A DNA stretch of 64,000 bases, from positions 1,984,001 through 2,048,000 of the forward strand of contig NZ_CP079218.1 in assembly GCF_019317285.1 (NCBI RefSeq). Reading direction: 5' to 3'. The DNA is from Pedobacter sp. D749 (GTDB lineage: Bacteria; Bacteroidota; Bacteroidia; Sphingobacteriales; Sphingobacteriaceae). The notes beneath the pieces are model-generated. The model was not told where the DNA came from. It saw only the letters and a list, made by a program, of their open reading frames with translations, and did no database searches. Made by a program: the position numbers and the translations under genes. Below, piece after piece: positions 51,786 to 59,913 of this stretch. Numbering within the stretch: the stretch's first letter is position 1; every line of letters begins with the position of its first letter.

Positions 51786-51792
51786 ATTATGC

Positions 51793-52548
51793 TTAAAAAG
51801 CTTCGAGGTTTAAAATCTGTGCCTTATACGCTGCCGGAAGAATTAAGTTTCGTAACGGTTTGTTCACTTTCAGTTTTCGGCTTATTTTATATAAATCAAG
51901 CACTGATTTAATAGGTTTTCCTTTCCCTAGTTTAAGCAACTCATTCACTTTAAGTGGAACGATCAGTGCCTGTATTTTTCGCATTAACAGATACCTCAGC
52001 GCACCCAGGTGTTTTTTATACTGATCAAAAAGATCATGAGAAAAGCGGCTATATATTAAATTTTCCTGGAGCTGTTGTTCATGCATCATTTGCCAGGTAG
52101 CAAAACTAGTTGGAAGTCCGTTTATTTCCATGCGGTGACCAACCAGATAGAAGGTGTTGAATATTTCTTCCTTTTCTGTTAAAGTGAGTTTTCTTTCGAG
52201 CACTTCAAAAGCACGGATAGAATAGTCAATCAGCATAAATAATACATCTCTATAGGCCCAATCTGGAATTTTAGCATTTCTTCCAGCTTCAACATGCTGA
52301 TGGATCATAGTAATCTGATCTATCACTGCATGGGCTTCAGTTAAAGTAGAAAATACGATTTTCTGTGCATAAGCAACCGTAGAAAACAGTCTTCCTAATG
52401 GATCTTTGGGCAGTTTGCCTGTAAAATATAACCAATCAACAGCTTTATTCAGGCTAAATTCTGCTGCGGCACCGGCAAAAATAAAAAGAACAACATCTGT
52501 ATTGCCCCATATTTTCCTTATGATAGAATCTTTATCTACAAAGTCCAT
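51793..52548 (-). CDS. MpaB-like oxygenase (DUF2236 family)
   Basis: 251 residues. The sequence (FIFAGAAAEFSLNKAVDWLY, FSTVAYAQKIVFSTLTEAHA, PDWAYRDVLFMLIDYSIRAF, FYLVGHRMEINGLP) follows the pattern of DUF2236 proteins, to which fungal MpaB and latex-clearing protein belong; those bind heme b and cleave hydrocarbon or isoprenoid chains. Candidate heme-side His residues are in the EAHAVIDQ and VGHRM segments, but ligand assignment is not possible by eye. No signal peptide; one weak hydrophobic segment at the N-terminus. It is 5 bases after a four-helix membrane protein gene, forming a pair. Confidence 0.65.
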   Translation of the reverse strand: MDFVDKDSIIRKIWGNTDVVLFIFAGAAAEFSLNKAVDWLYFTGKLPKDPLGRLFSTVAYAQKIVFSTLTEAHAVIDQITMIHQHVEAGRNAKIPDWAYRDVLFMLIDYSIRAFEVLERKLTLTEKEEIFNTFYLVGHRMEINGLPTSFATWQMMHEQQLQENLIYSRFSHDLFDQYKKHLGALRYLLMRKIQALIVPLKVNELLKLGKGKPIKSVLDLYKISRKLKVNKPLRNLILPAAYKAQILNLEAF

Positions 52549-52553
52549 AATCC

Positions 52554-53042
52554 TTAATGCGCTTCTAATATTTCAATTTTTTTGATGTTGATTCGGCAAA
52601 GAATCAACGGGATAATTCCGAGAATGCCAAAAGAACAATCTATCATTTGCCAAAACACTGGGATATGACGGATGTTACCGGCAATTAAGGCTAATGGAAT
52701 GATCGCAATACAGCAGATGATACCAAAGTCGATTACCCATTTGTTTTTTAAAGGATCTTTTAATGGACCGATAAAAAGCACGGCCAGCATGAGATGCGCA
52801 AAAGCCAGCCAATCGGTACCATAACTTAAAAATGGATAATGTAGATTGGTCATTTTGAGCGCATGATAAATTTCTCCGAGCCAAAGTTGCAGGCTAATTG
52901 GTAAAATTTCCACATGTTTAACCAGATAGGCCATTTCTGTTTCTAAGGGAAATGCAGTTAATCCGCTTACCGCCAATCCTGCAATAATTGTACAGATGTA
53001 TATTTTGGCATATTGCCTGAGTTTTTGTTCTTCTCTGTGCAT
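52554..53042 (-). CDS. Uncharacterised four-helix membrane protein
   Basis: 162 residues with four hydrophobic segments: ~12-30 (YICTIIAGLAVSGLTAFPL), ~75-92 (DWLAFAHLMLAVLFIG), ~104-121 (FGIICCIAIIPLALIAG) and ~133-151 (CSFGILGIIPLILCRINI). His residues H48, H61 and H66 lie in the loop between helices 1 and 2, and H83 in helix 2. No family was recognised with confidence. It is the first gene of a two-gene unit with the MpaB-like gene, suggesting a joint membrane-associated process, possibly as an anchor or electron-transfer partner (inference). Confidence 0.65.
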   Translation of the reverse strand: MHREEQKLRQYAKIYICTIIAGLAVSGLTAFPLETEMAYLVKHVEILPISLQLWLGEIYHALKMTNLHYPFLSYGTDWLAFAHLMLAVLFIGPLKDPLKNKWVIDFGIICCIAIIPLALIAGNIRHIPVFWQMIDCSFGILGIIPLILCRINIKKIEILEAH

Positions 53043-53315
53043 AGCTTGCTGTTAGATAATATTGATTTGCAGATATTGTAAGCCTAATGGAATAAACTGT
53101 TTCACTTTTCTATGTTATGTAAAGTACTTTGTATTTCAAAGTAAAAGCTAAAAACTGAATATTCCAAAAAAAAGTTGAAGATTTTCGACATGATCATTTT
53201 TTTATCTTCTTGTATTGAAATTGGAAATAGGAGCGAGATGTGCTTAAAGATGGTGGAGCAGGGGGGCTACTTGAAGTGAATTTACACCAGGTAAGGGGCT
53301 AATTTAAAAAGCAAA

Positions 53316-53338
53316 AGCGCCAGCATCGCGCTGGCGCT
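53316..53338. terminator. Orphan GC-rich hairpin with T tracts
   Basis: AGCGCCAGC-atcgc-GCTGGCGCT, a perfect 9-base stem, very GC-rich for this region. On the minus strand it is followed by TTTTGCTTTTTAAATT. No gene ends here: the nearest are the membrane protein start (53042) and the lrp start (53632). It may end an unannotated RNA in the 589-base gap, where no ORF was found. Confidence 0.6.
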
Positions 53339-53571
53339 CTTGTTATCATTAACTAAACTAAATCAACGCACTGCTGCTAGCAGTTGTCTCATTCGTTAAA
53401 CAAATATCCTTCAGATTGACAATTAAAACGAAGATGGTTGTTAAATAGGGAAAATGTCCTGTTGAGTGGGTTTTGGCGGAATTTAATTTCGTTTGTAGTT
53501 TTAATTATACTTTAAAACAAGATTTTGTTCTTTTTTTATGATCTGCATAAGGGTTTAATAGAGAGTATTCA

Positions 53572-53579
53572 TATATTTG
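53572..53579 (+). promoter_or_regulatory. -7 box of the lrp-type gene
   Basis: TATATTTG fits TANNTTTG, 52 bases before the ATG, with a weak TTTA in place of the -33 TTTG. Confidence 0.45.
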
Positions 53580-53631
53580 GGTATTCATTATAAAACTAAG
53601 CCTAAAAGAAATAAATAGACTAATCACTATA

Positions 53632-54099
53632 ATGGAATTATACACTCCTGACCAAACTGACAGAGATATTTTAGCACTTTTACAAAAAGATGCAAGGCTA
53701 ACCTACAAAGAACTTGCCGCTATACTACATCTTTCAAAATCTCCGATTCAGGAACGTGTAAAACGCCTGGAACGTTTAGGGTTCATTTCTTCTGTAGTGG
53801 CATTAATTGATCCTAATAAATTCGGCAACTGTATGATCTGTTATTTGCAGGTTCAGCTTACCAATCATTCTGTTAATACTTTCAGGTTATTTCAGCAGGA
53901 GGTAAGCAAATTCGATGAAGTATTGGAATGTTATCATACTACGGGCGGCTTTGATTTTATGTTAAAGGTTGTTGCCAGAAATATGATCGCTTATAACGAT
54001 TTCCTAACCAACAAATTTGGTCGCTTGGATAACATAGGTACCCTGAATAGTTCACTTGTAATTACACAGGCCAAACGCGAAACTGCCCTGCCTGTTTAG
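53632..54099 (+). CDS. Lrp/AsnC family transcriptional regulator
   Basis: 155 residues, standard for the family. The N-terminal winged HTH reads TDRDILALLQKDARLTYKEL, AAILHLSKSPIQERVKRLER, LGFI; the C-terminal RAM domain (YLQVQLTNHSVNTFRLFQQE, YHTTGGFDFMLKVVARNM) binds amino-acid effectors and mediates octamer formation. Regulated genes are unknown; it is convergent with the two-component operon and has a TATATTTG promoter box of its own. Confidence 0.92.
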   Translation: MELYTPDQTDRDILALLQKDARLTYKELAAILHLSKSPIQERVKRLERLGFISSVVALIDPNKFGNCMICYLQVQLTNHSVNTFRLFQQEVSKFDEVLECYHTTGGFDFMLKVVARNMIAYNDFLTNKFGRLDNIGTLNSSLVITQAKRETALPV

Positions 54100-54139
54100 A
54101 ACTTAAAATAATCTATTTACTTTGATGATTCGTAACAAA

Positions 54140-55411
54140 TCAACCTGATATAAACTTGATCGAAAACTGTGTTTCGTTAGGTTGTATTGTTTTTAGCGAG
54201 AAATCAAAGCCATGGTTTAAAAGAATTTCGCGCACTAAGGTCAGTCCAATTCCCTGTCCATCTTTTTTAGTGCTGAAGAATGGGCTGAACAGCTGTTCAG
54301 TATCTTGTTGAGAGATTCCCTTTCCGGTATCTGAAATGGTGAGCATTTGTTTAGACTGATCTAACGTTAACGTAATTTTTCCTGTATTTTCGATGGCTTC
54401 AATTGCATTTTTAATAATATTGATCAGTGCCTGTTCCATTTGTTCAACATCGGCCGGGATAAAATAGCTTTCATGAGACCCTTCGAAATCAATTTTAATA
54501 TTTTTTTCGTTTGCCGGAAAATACATGAGTTCAGTAACCGATTTTATCAGTTCAACCAGGTTTATTCTTTTTCTGTTTGCCGCTGGTAGTTTAACCAGAT
54601 CTGCAAAGTTGCGCATAAAAATATTTAGGTTCTGATTCCTGTCAACAGCAACCTTTAATGCATTTTTCAAGGAATAGTCCTGTTCGTTTAGCCACAGATT
54701 TTCTTGTGATAGCGCAGTATTGATGATCGAATTTACCGGTCCTACCGTATTGTTTACTTCGTGTGCCATCATTCGGATCACTTTATTGTATACACCTTTC
54801 TCTGCCGCAAAAATTTCGGCGGTTACCTCTTCTATCATGATGAAAATACGCTCAAAACCCCGGTCAATAAACCTTGATTTCTGGATCTTATAGGTATGCA
54901 CCCCGTTAACGCGCACTACTTTAGAACTGCCCGTTTTTAGTTCATATATCTGGTTTTCAATCAGATGTTGGTTGTTGTTTAAAATTTCGGTCGCTTTTGG
55001 GTTAATTTGTTTAACCTGCTTATCATAATCTAAAATAATAATGCCTGTAGGCGAGGTTTGAATCAGTTTTTCGAGAAAAAAGTGCTGTTCTTGTTGTTTG
55101 GTCCGTTCGGTTCTAAGTTCATCGATCATCCGGTTGTAAACATCTACCAGCTCATCTACTTCCTTTTTGCCGGTAGACAGAAATTTAACATTAAAATCTT
55201 TATCCTTTATTGCCGAAACACCCTGACTCAAATAGCTAAGCGGCGCAATTAACTGTTTGTATAAACTCAGCGAAATCAATATCGAAATGATAATAAATAC
55301 CTCAGCAAGCAAGAAAATAAGCTTATTTTCTTTAAAAATGAAGTAGCTCATCACCAGACAGATCAAGTGGAGCAGCACTAAAAAAAGGATATATTTAGTC
55401 TTCAGTTTCAT
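54140..55411 (-). CDS. NtrY-like membrane sensor histidine kinase
   Basis: 423 residues. Two adjacent N-terminal membrane helices (~7-27 and ~31-52) with almost no periplasmic loop, so it probably senses within the membrane or cytoplasm. Then a HAMP-like segment (YLSQGVSAIKDKDFNVKFLS), a PAS domain (FFLEKLIQTSPTGIIILDYD) and the kinase: RMMAHEVNNTVGPVNSIINT with the phospho-His, ALINIIKNAIEAI, ISDTGKGIS and GQGIGLTLVREILLNHG. Its gene overlaps the NtrC-type regulator gene by 17 bases and is the last of the efflux operon. Confidence 0.92.
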   Translation of the reverse strand: MKLKTKYILFLVLLHLICLVMSYFIFKENKLIFLLAEVFIIISILISLSLYKQLIAPLSYLSQGVSAIKDKDFNVKFLSTGKKEVDELVDVYNRMIDELRTERTKQQEQHFFLEKLIQTSPTGIIILDYDKQVKQINPKATEILNNNQHLIENQIYELKTGSSKVVRVNGVHTYKIQKSRFIDRGFERIFIMIEEVTAEIFAAEKGVYNKVIRMMAHEVNNTVGPVNSIINTALSQENLWLNEQDYSLKNALKVAVDRNQNLNIFMRNFADLVKLPAANRKRINLVELIKSVTELMYFPANEKNIKIDFEGSHESYFIPADVEQMEQALINIIKNAIEAIENTGKITLTLDQSKQMLTISDTGKGISQQDTEQLFSPFFSTKKDGQGIGLTLVREILLNHGFDFSLKTIQPNETQFSIKFISG

Positions 55412-56768
55412 TAAAAGGGATTTGATATTTTTCTAACCGGCGGTAAAGTGCATTTCGCGTAATCCCCAAAGATGCAGCGGCTTTTGTAATCCTGTTTTTA
55501 TGGAAATTCATGGCTTGTTTAACCATTTCAGCTTCCATCTGCTCTAAAGTCATCGTGCCAACACCAGGCAGTTTAACTTTTTCGTTCCTTAAAGGGGATA
55601 AATTCAGTTGAGATTGAAACTCATCGATTCCCAATTCATTTTTATGGCTGATCAATACTGTTCGTTCTACCAGGTTTTTTAACTGCCTGATGTTTCCTGG
55701 CAAGGCCAGTTGTTGCAACCAGCGCATTGCTGCTGAGGAGATGGATAAATCAGGACGATCGTAAATCTCTTTCATGTTGTTAATGAAGAAATTTACAAGT
55801 AATGGAATATCTGATGGACGTTCTCTTAAAGCAGGCAGATGAATGGTAATTAAATTGATCCGGTACAATAAATCTTCTCTGAACAGACCCGAAGCTACCA
55901 TTTCGTTCAGGTTTTTATTGGTTGCGCAAACTACCCTGGTATCAACCGTTTTGGTACGGCTGCTGCCCAAAACCTCGTAAGTTCTGTCTTGCAGCACCCT
56001 TAGTAGTTTTACCTGACTCGAAGCTTCCAGATCGCCAATTTCATCCAGAAATATAGTACCCTTGTTTGCCATTTCAAAACGGCCTGTTCTGTCAAAACGG
56101 GCATCGGTAAACGCACCCCGAACATGTCCAAACATTTCACTCTCAAATAAAGAGGAAGAAATGCCGCCCAGGTTTACTTTTACAAAGGCTTTACTCATGC
56201 GGGTGCTGTTTTCGTGGATGGCTTCTGCAATCAGCTCTTTTCCCGTTCCACTTTCACCTGTAATCAGAATTGAGGCATTGGTAGATGCTACACGACCAAC
56301 GTTTTCGAGAATAGCCAGCAAACCAGGATCTTGGCCAATAATCTGCTTGAAATTATATTTTTTATCGAGTTCTTTTCGGCTTCTTGATATTACTTTTTTG
56401 CCGTTTAACTGTAGTAACGTTTCTACCGACTGTAATACATATTCATTGCTCCATGGTTTATTGATAAAATCATTTGCACCCAGTTTCATTCCTTCTACAG
56501 CGAGTTCGATGCTTGCCCAGCCCGTGATCAATATTATGGGTAAAGCGGCATCGAAATCCCTGATTTTTTTGAGCAGGTCCATACCTTCTTTACCCGAAGT
56601 ACCAATCGAAAAGTTCAGATCCAGAATAATAAGTTCAGGCTTTTGGGTTTTTACCACCTCAAAAGCCTGAACAGGACTATCTGTACTTACGATTTCATTC
56701 CCAGTGTTTTTTAAAAGAAGCGAAAGTGAAGTACGTACAGCTATATCGTCATCAACAATTAATATCAT
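55395..56768 (-). CDS. Sigma-54-dependent response regulator, NtrC family
   Basis: 457 residues in three domains. Receiver ~1-120 with phospho-acceptor D50 (LIILDLNFSIGTSGKEGMD), AAA+ ATPase ~140-375 with Walker A GESGTGKE near 175 and Walker B GTIFLDEIGD, and a Fis-type HTH at the end (RITKAAASLGITRNALYRRL). The sigma-54 contact loop reads GAFTDA near 218 rather than GAFTGA. It should activate sigma-54 promoters; a matching promoter and a dyad lie upstream of the operon's first gene at 62649-62750, suggesting autoactivation. Confidence 0.94.
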   Translation of the reverse strand: MILIVDDDIAVRTSLSLLLKNTGNEIVSTDSPVQAFEVVKTQKPELIILDLNFSIGTSGKEGMDLLKKIRDFDAALPIILITGWASIELAVEGMKLGANDFINKPWSNEYVLQSVETLLQLNGKKVISRSRKELDKKYNFKQIIGQDPGLLAILENVGRVASTNASILITGESGTGKELIAEAIHENSTRMSKAFVKVNLGGISSSLFESEMFGHVRGAFTDARFDRTGRFEMANKGTIFLDEIGDLEASSQVKLLRVLQDRTYEVLGSSRTKTVDTRVVCATNKNLNEMVASGLFREDLLYRINLITIHLPALRERPSDIPLLVNFFINNMKEIYDRPDLSISSAAMRWLQQLALPGNIRQLKNLVERTVLISHKNELGIDEFQSQLNLSPLRNEKVKLPGVGTMTLEQMEAEMVKQAMNFHKNRITKAAASLGITRNALYRRLEKYQIPFNETED

Positions 56769-56786
56769 ATGCGAAGTTAAGATAAG

Positions 56787-57971
56787 TTATTCTTCATGCA
56801 ATGCAACAGCAGGATGGATGTTAGCCGCCTGTTTACCGGGATATAAAGAGCAAAACAAAACCAATAGATAAATGAATGCCACCGATAAGAGCATCGCAAT
56901 GATATAAACACTTGCAGGAATATTAAAAACACTCAGTAATGGGAATTGTACAGCAAAGAAACAGCCAACCAGTAACGATATGGTAGCCAATATAATCGCT
57001 TCCATAACCAATTGATAAGAAACCGATCGGCCGCTTGCACCAATAGCCCTGCGCAAGCCGATTTCTCCTTTTCTCTTATTGATATTGTACCACAATACGC
57101 CAAATAAACCCAATGCAACATTAATAATCAGAAAACTGGCAATAATGATAAAAATAACCATTGGGATAATGGTTTGCCTATTTCTCTTATCGCGCATTTC
57201 ATCTACATGTTGTATTTCCACAGCGTTATGCGTAGAGGTTGCCATAAATTTATACAATTTACTTTCAAAAGTGGCGTCTGCACTTTCGCGTACTTTAATT
57301 AAAACCGTACCAGTCCACTTTAAGTATCCCGTATCTAAAGGGCTGAACAAAGCATTACTGCCAGGCTGGAAATCTCCATTCGCTTTAATATCAGCTACTA
57401 CGCCAATAACCTTTAATTTGTTTTTATCATCAAAATCGCCAATAAGCTTTCCTGTTGCTTTTTGTTTTCCAAACATCTCATTTTTTAAGGTTTCATTAAT
57501 AATAACCCCTTTGTCTTTGCTTACCGCATCTTCCGGCAAAAACCATCTGCCTTCGAGTAAAGAAACGTTCCATACTTTCTGATAATCATTGCCGACCATG
57601 TAATTACTCACACGATCGTATTTTCGTCTGTTATGCGTGAGTCCTGTACTCATAAAACTATCAGAATAGGGATAATTAGAACTTGAAAGGGAGATACTTT
57701 CGATTTGCGGCATGGCTTTTAATGATTTAGTGAGATTATCATAAAAAGTAACCAGCGAATCGCGGTTTTTAGGAAGCTGGCCATTACCATAGGCAACCGA
57801 CCAAACTCTTTTATAATCGAAACCAAGTGGTTTGCTATAATTCTGGTAATAATAAGTGAGGTAAGAAAAAACCGCAAATTTCACCAGAAAGGAAATCAGG
57901 ATTTCGGAAAGGAAAAGAAAATTCTGTTTCCTTTTATTCCATATCAATTTAAATAGGTGTTTAAACATCAT
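56787..57971 (-). CDS. ABC transporter permease, FtsX/MacB type (second permease)
   Basis: 394 residues. One N-terminal helix (~19-40, FLFLSEILISFLVKFAVFSY), a large periplasmic MacB-PCD domain (~45-270) and three C-terminal helices (IIPMVIFIIIASFLIINVAL, VMEAIILATISLLVGCFFAV, YIIAMLLSVAFIYLLVLFCS). The FtsX motif NKRKGEIGLRRAIGASGRSV is present. Such permeases couple cytoplasmic ATP hydrolysis to periplasmic movements that drive substrates into a TolC-type exit duct. Nine bases separate it from the first permease gene; they likely form a heterodimer. Confidence 0.9.
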   Translation of the reverse strand: MMFKHLFKLIWNKRKQNFLFLSEILISFLVKFAVFSYLTYYYQNYSKPLGFDYKRVWSVAYGNGQLPKNRDSLVTFYDNLTKSLKAMPQIESISLSSSNYPYSDSFMSTGLTHNRRKYDRVSNYMVGNDYQKVWNVSLLEGRWFLPEDAVSKDKGVIINETLKNEMFGKQKATGKLIGDFDDKNKLKVIGVVADIKANGDFQPGSNALFSPLDTGYLKWTGTVLIKVRESADATFESKLYKFMATSTHNAVEIQHVDEMRDKRNRQTIIPMVIFIIIASFLIINVALGLFGVLWYNINKRKGEIGLRRAIGASGRSVSYQLVMEAIILATISLLVGCFFAVQFPLLSVFNIPASVYIIAMLLSVAFIYLLVLFCSLYPGKQAANIHPAVALHEE

Positions 57972-57979
57972 AATATCTT

Positions 57980-59212
57980 TTAGGCTTTAAGTGCTTTAAC
58001 TACATTCAATTTCGACATGCGCCAGGCTGGATAAACACCAGAAATGAGTCCGAAAAATACGCAGGCAAGGAAACTATAACACAGCACTGCAAAATTCATT
58101 GTAAGGCGCATGTTGGAAAGAAAATCGGATTCATTAATGAGCGCAATCACAACGAGCGACAGGATTATGCCGATAAATCCACCAAGAAAGGTGAGGATCA
58201 TATTTTCAACAATAAACTGGTAAACCAATGTTTTTGAAGAGGCACCAAAGGCTTTACGAACACCAATTTCAGAGGAGCGTTCCATAATCCTGGTAACGTT
58301 GATATTAACCAGGTTGATGGTTGGCAGTAACAAGAAAAGCAGTATAAATCCGCTGGCCAAAGTAATTACCTTTGCAACTGCACCATTTGTAGAATTGCCT
58401 CCGATTCTTCTGCTAACGCTGGTAAAAAACGGATCGGCGTTACAGTACAGTTTATCAAAATCCTTGGGAATTGGCACTTTCTTGATCATCTGTTTAAATT
58501 CCTTTTCTAGTTTAGGAAGATCGGTTTTACTTTTTGCGAGCAGAACTGCATTGTAAGCCCCCATTACATCAGTATTGTTGCGATTTTCTTTTGCAATACT
58601 GTAAGGTAAATACATATCGCCATTAAAATTCCGAACGGTTTCTGATACATTTTCTATAACCCCAATAACCCTGTAATTGATGTTGTCTGCAGAAATAAAT
58701 TTACCCACAACCGATTTTTCATCGCCAAAATAGGCTTCTTTTGTTTCTTTCGAAATTACCGCAACCAATTCTGCATGATCAATTTCCTTTTGTGAAAATG
58801 CTTTTCCTTCCAGAAATTTATATTCCAGTACATTCCAATAATCTGCATTGGTGTATTGATAACCTATAACCAGTTTTTTATTGTTTACATAAGCATTGGA
58901 TGATTTCGAACCTGATGTAATGGCCAATTTTTGCAGGTTTTTTAAGGTAGCTACATAATGTTCCAAAAAATAAACGGAAACATTACTGCTGTTCATCCAG
59001 CCTTCTTTAGAATTTTTGATCTCAATTCGTTCTATGTATAACGATCTTTCTCTTTTATAATCGGGGTAATCCGGACTGATCATTTTATCAGCCAGTGCCG
59101 TAACCACCATCAGAATGGTGAGCGTAAAGCTGATCCCGAACAGGCTGATGAAGGTGAAGAACTTTCTCCGTTTCAATACAGCCAGGACTATTTTAAAGTA
59201 GTTTTTTAACAT
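57980..59212 (-). CDS. ABC transporter permease, FtsX/MacB type (first permease)
   Basis: 410 residues with the same layout: N-terminal helix (FFTFISLFGISFTLTILMVV), periplasmic MacB-PCD domain, and three C-terminal helices (ASGFILLFLLLPTINLVNIN, MILTFLGGFIGIILSLVVIA, FAVLCYSFLACVFFGLISGV). The motif RSSEIGVRKAFGASSKTLVY contacts the ATPase. It ends MSKLNVVKALKA, typical for the family. The gene follows the ATPase gene by 9 bases and pairs with the next permease gene. Confidence 0.9.
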   Translation of the reverse strand: MLKNYFKIVLAVLKRRKFFTFISLFGISFTLTILMVVTALADKMISPDYPDYKRERSLYIERIEIKNSKEGWMNSSNVSVYFLEHYVATLKNLQKLAITSGSKSSNAYVNNKKLVIGYQYTNADYWNVLEYKFLEGKAFSQKEIDHAELVAVISKETKEAYFGDEKSVVGKFISADNINYRVIGVIENVSETVRNFNGDMYLPYSIAKENRNNTDVMGAYNAVLLAKSKTDLPKLEKEFKQMIKKVPIPKDFDKLYCNADPFFTSVSRRIGGNSTNGAVAKVITLASGFILLFLLLPTINLVNINVTRIMERSSEIGVRKAFGASSKTLVYQFIVENMILTFLGGFIGIILSLVVIALINESDFLSNMRLTMNFAVLCYSFLACVFFGLISGVYPAWRMSKLNVVKALKA

Positions 59213-59221
59213 GATTTCGGA

Positions 59222-59887
59222 TTATTGAACTTGTGAACCATCAAATAGACGTACCAGGCGATGTGTTTTATGTGCCATGCTTTCATCATGCGTTACCATA
59301 ACGATGGTGGTGCCTTCATTTTTATTCAGGTTGATCAGGATATCCATAATCTCGTTTCCCATCGCACTATCTAAATTTCCGGTGGGTTCATCGGCTAAAA
59401 TAATCTGTGGATTGCCAACAATAGCCCTTGCAATGGCCACACGCTGCCGCTGACCGCCTGAGAGCTGTGTAGGAAAATGTTTTAAGCGGTTACTTAAACC
59501 AACTTTTTCTAAAGCCGCAGTAGCAAGCACTTTTCGTTCTTTGGCTGATGAAGTGCGGTACAGTAGTGGTAATTCTACATTGTCCAATACCCGCAAATCA
59601 TTGATCAGGTGATAACTTTGAAAGATAAAACCCAGTTTTTGGTTTCTGAATTTTGCCAGTTTCTGATCAGAGAACCGGCTGATATCCTGTTCGTCGATTT
59701 TAATGTTTCCTTTTGATGGCTCATCCAGTAAACCCATGATGTTCAGGAGCGTACTTTTACCACAACCCGATGGACCCATGATCGAAAGAAACTCACCTTT
59801 GGCAATGTCCAGGCTGATTCCGTTGATGGCAAGTGTCTCCACTGTATCGGTCCGGTAAACTTTTTCAATGTTTTGTAAGCGAATCAT
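59222..59887 (-). CDS. ABC transporter ATP-binding protein, LolD/MacB type
   Basis: 221 residues, one cassette: Walker A GPSGCGKSTLL near 38-48, Q-loop FIFQSYHLINDLRVLDNVEL, signature LSGGQRQRVAIARAI, Walker B IILADEPTGNLDS and the H-loop VMVTHDESMAHK. The motif set fits the LolD/MacB subfamily, which powers FtsX-type permeases. It energises the two permeases encoded downstream. It lies between the TolC-like gene (26-base gap) and the permeases. Confidence 0.94.
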   Translation of the reverse strand: MIRLQNIEKVYRTDTVETLAINGISLDIAKGEFLSIMGPSGCGKSTLLNIMGLLDEPSKGNIKIDEQDISRFSDQKLAKFRNQKLGFIFQSYHLINDLRVLDNVELPLLYRTSSAKERKVLATAALEKVGLSNRLKHFPTQLSGGQRQRVAIARAIVGNPQIILADEPTGNLDSAMGNEIMDILINLNKNEGTTIVMVTHDESMAHKTHRLVRLFDGSQVQ

Positions 59888-59913
59888 AATGTATAATTAG
59901 TAATTAAGATTTA

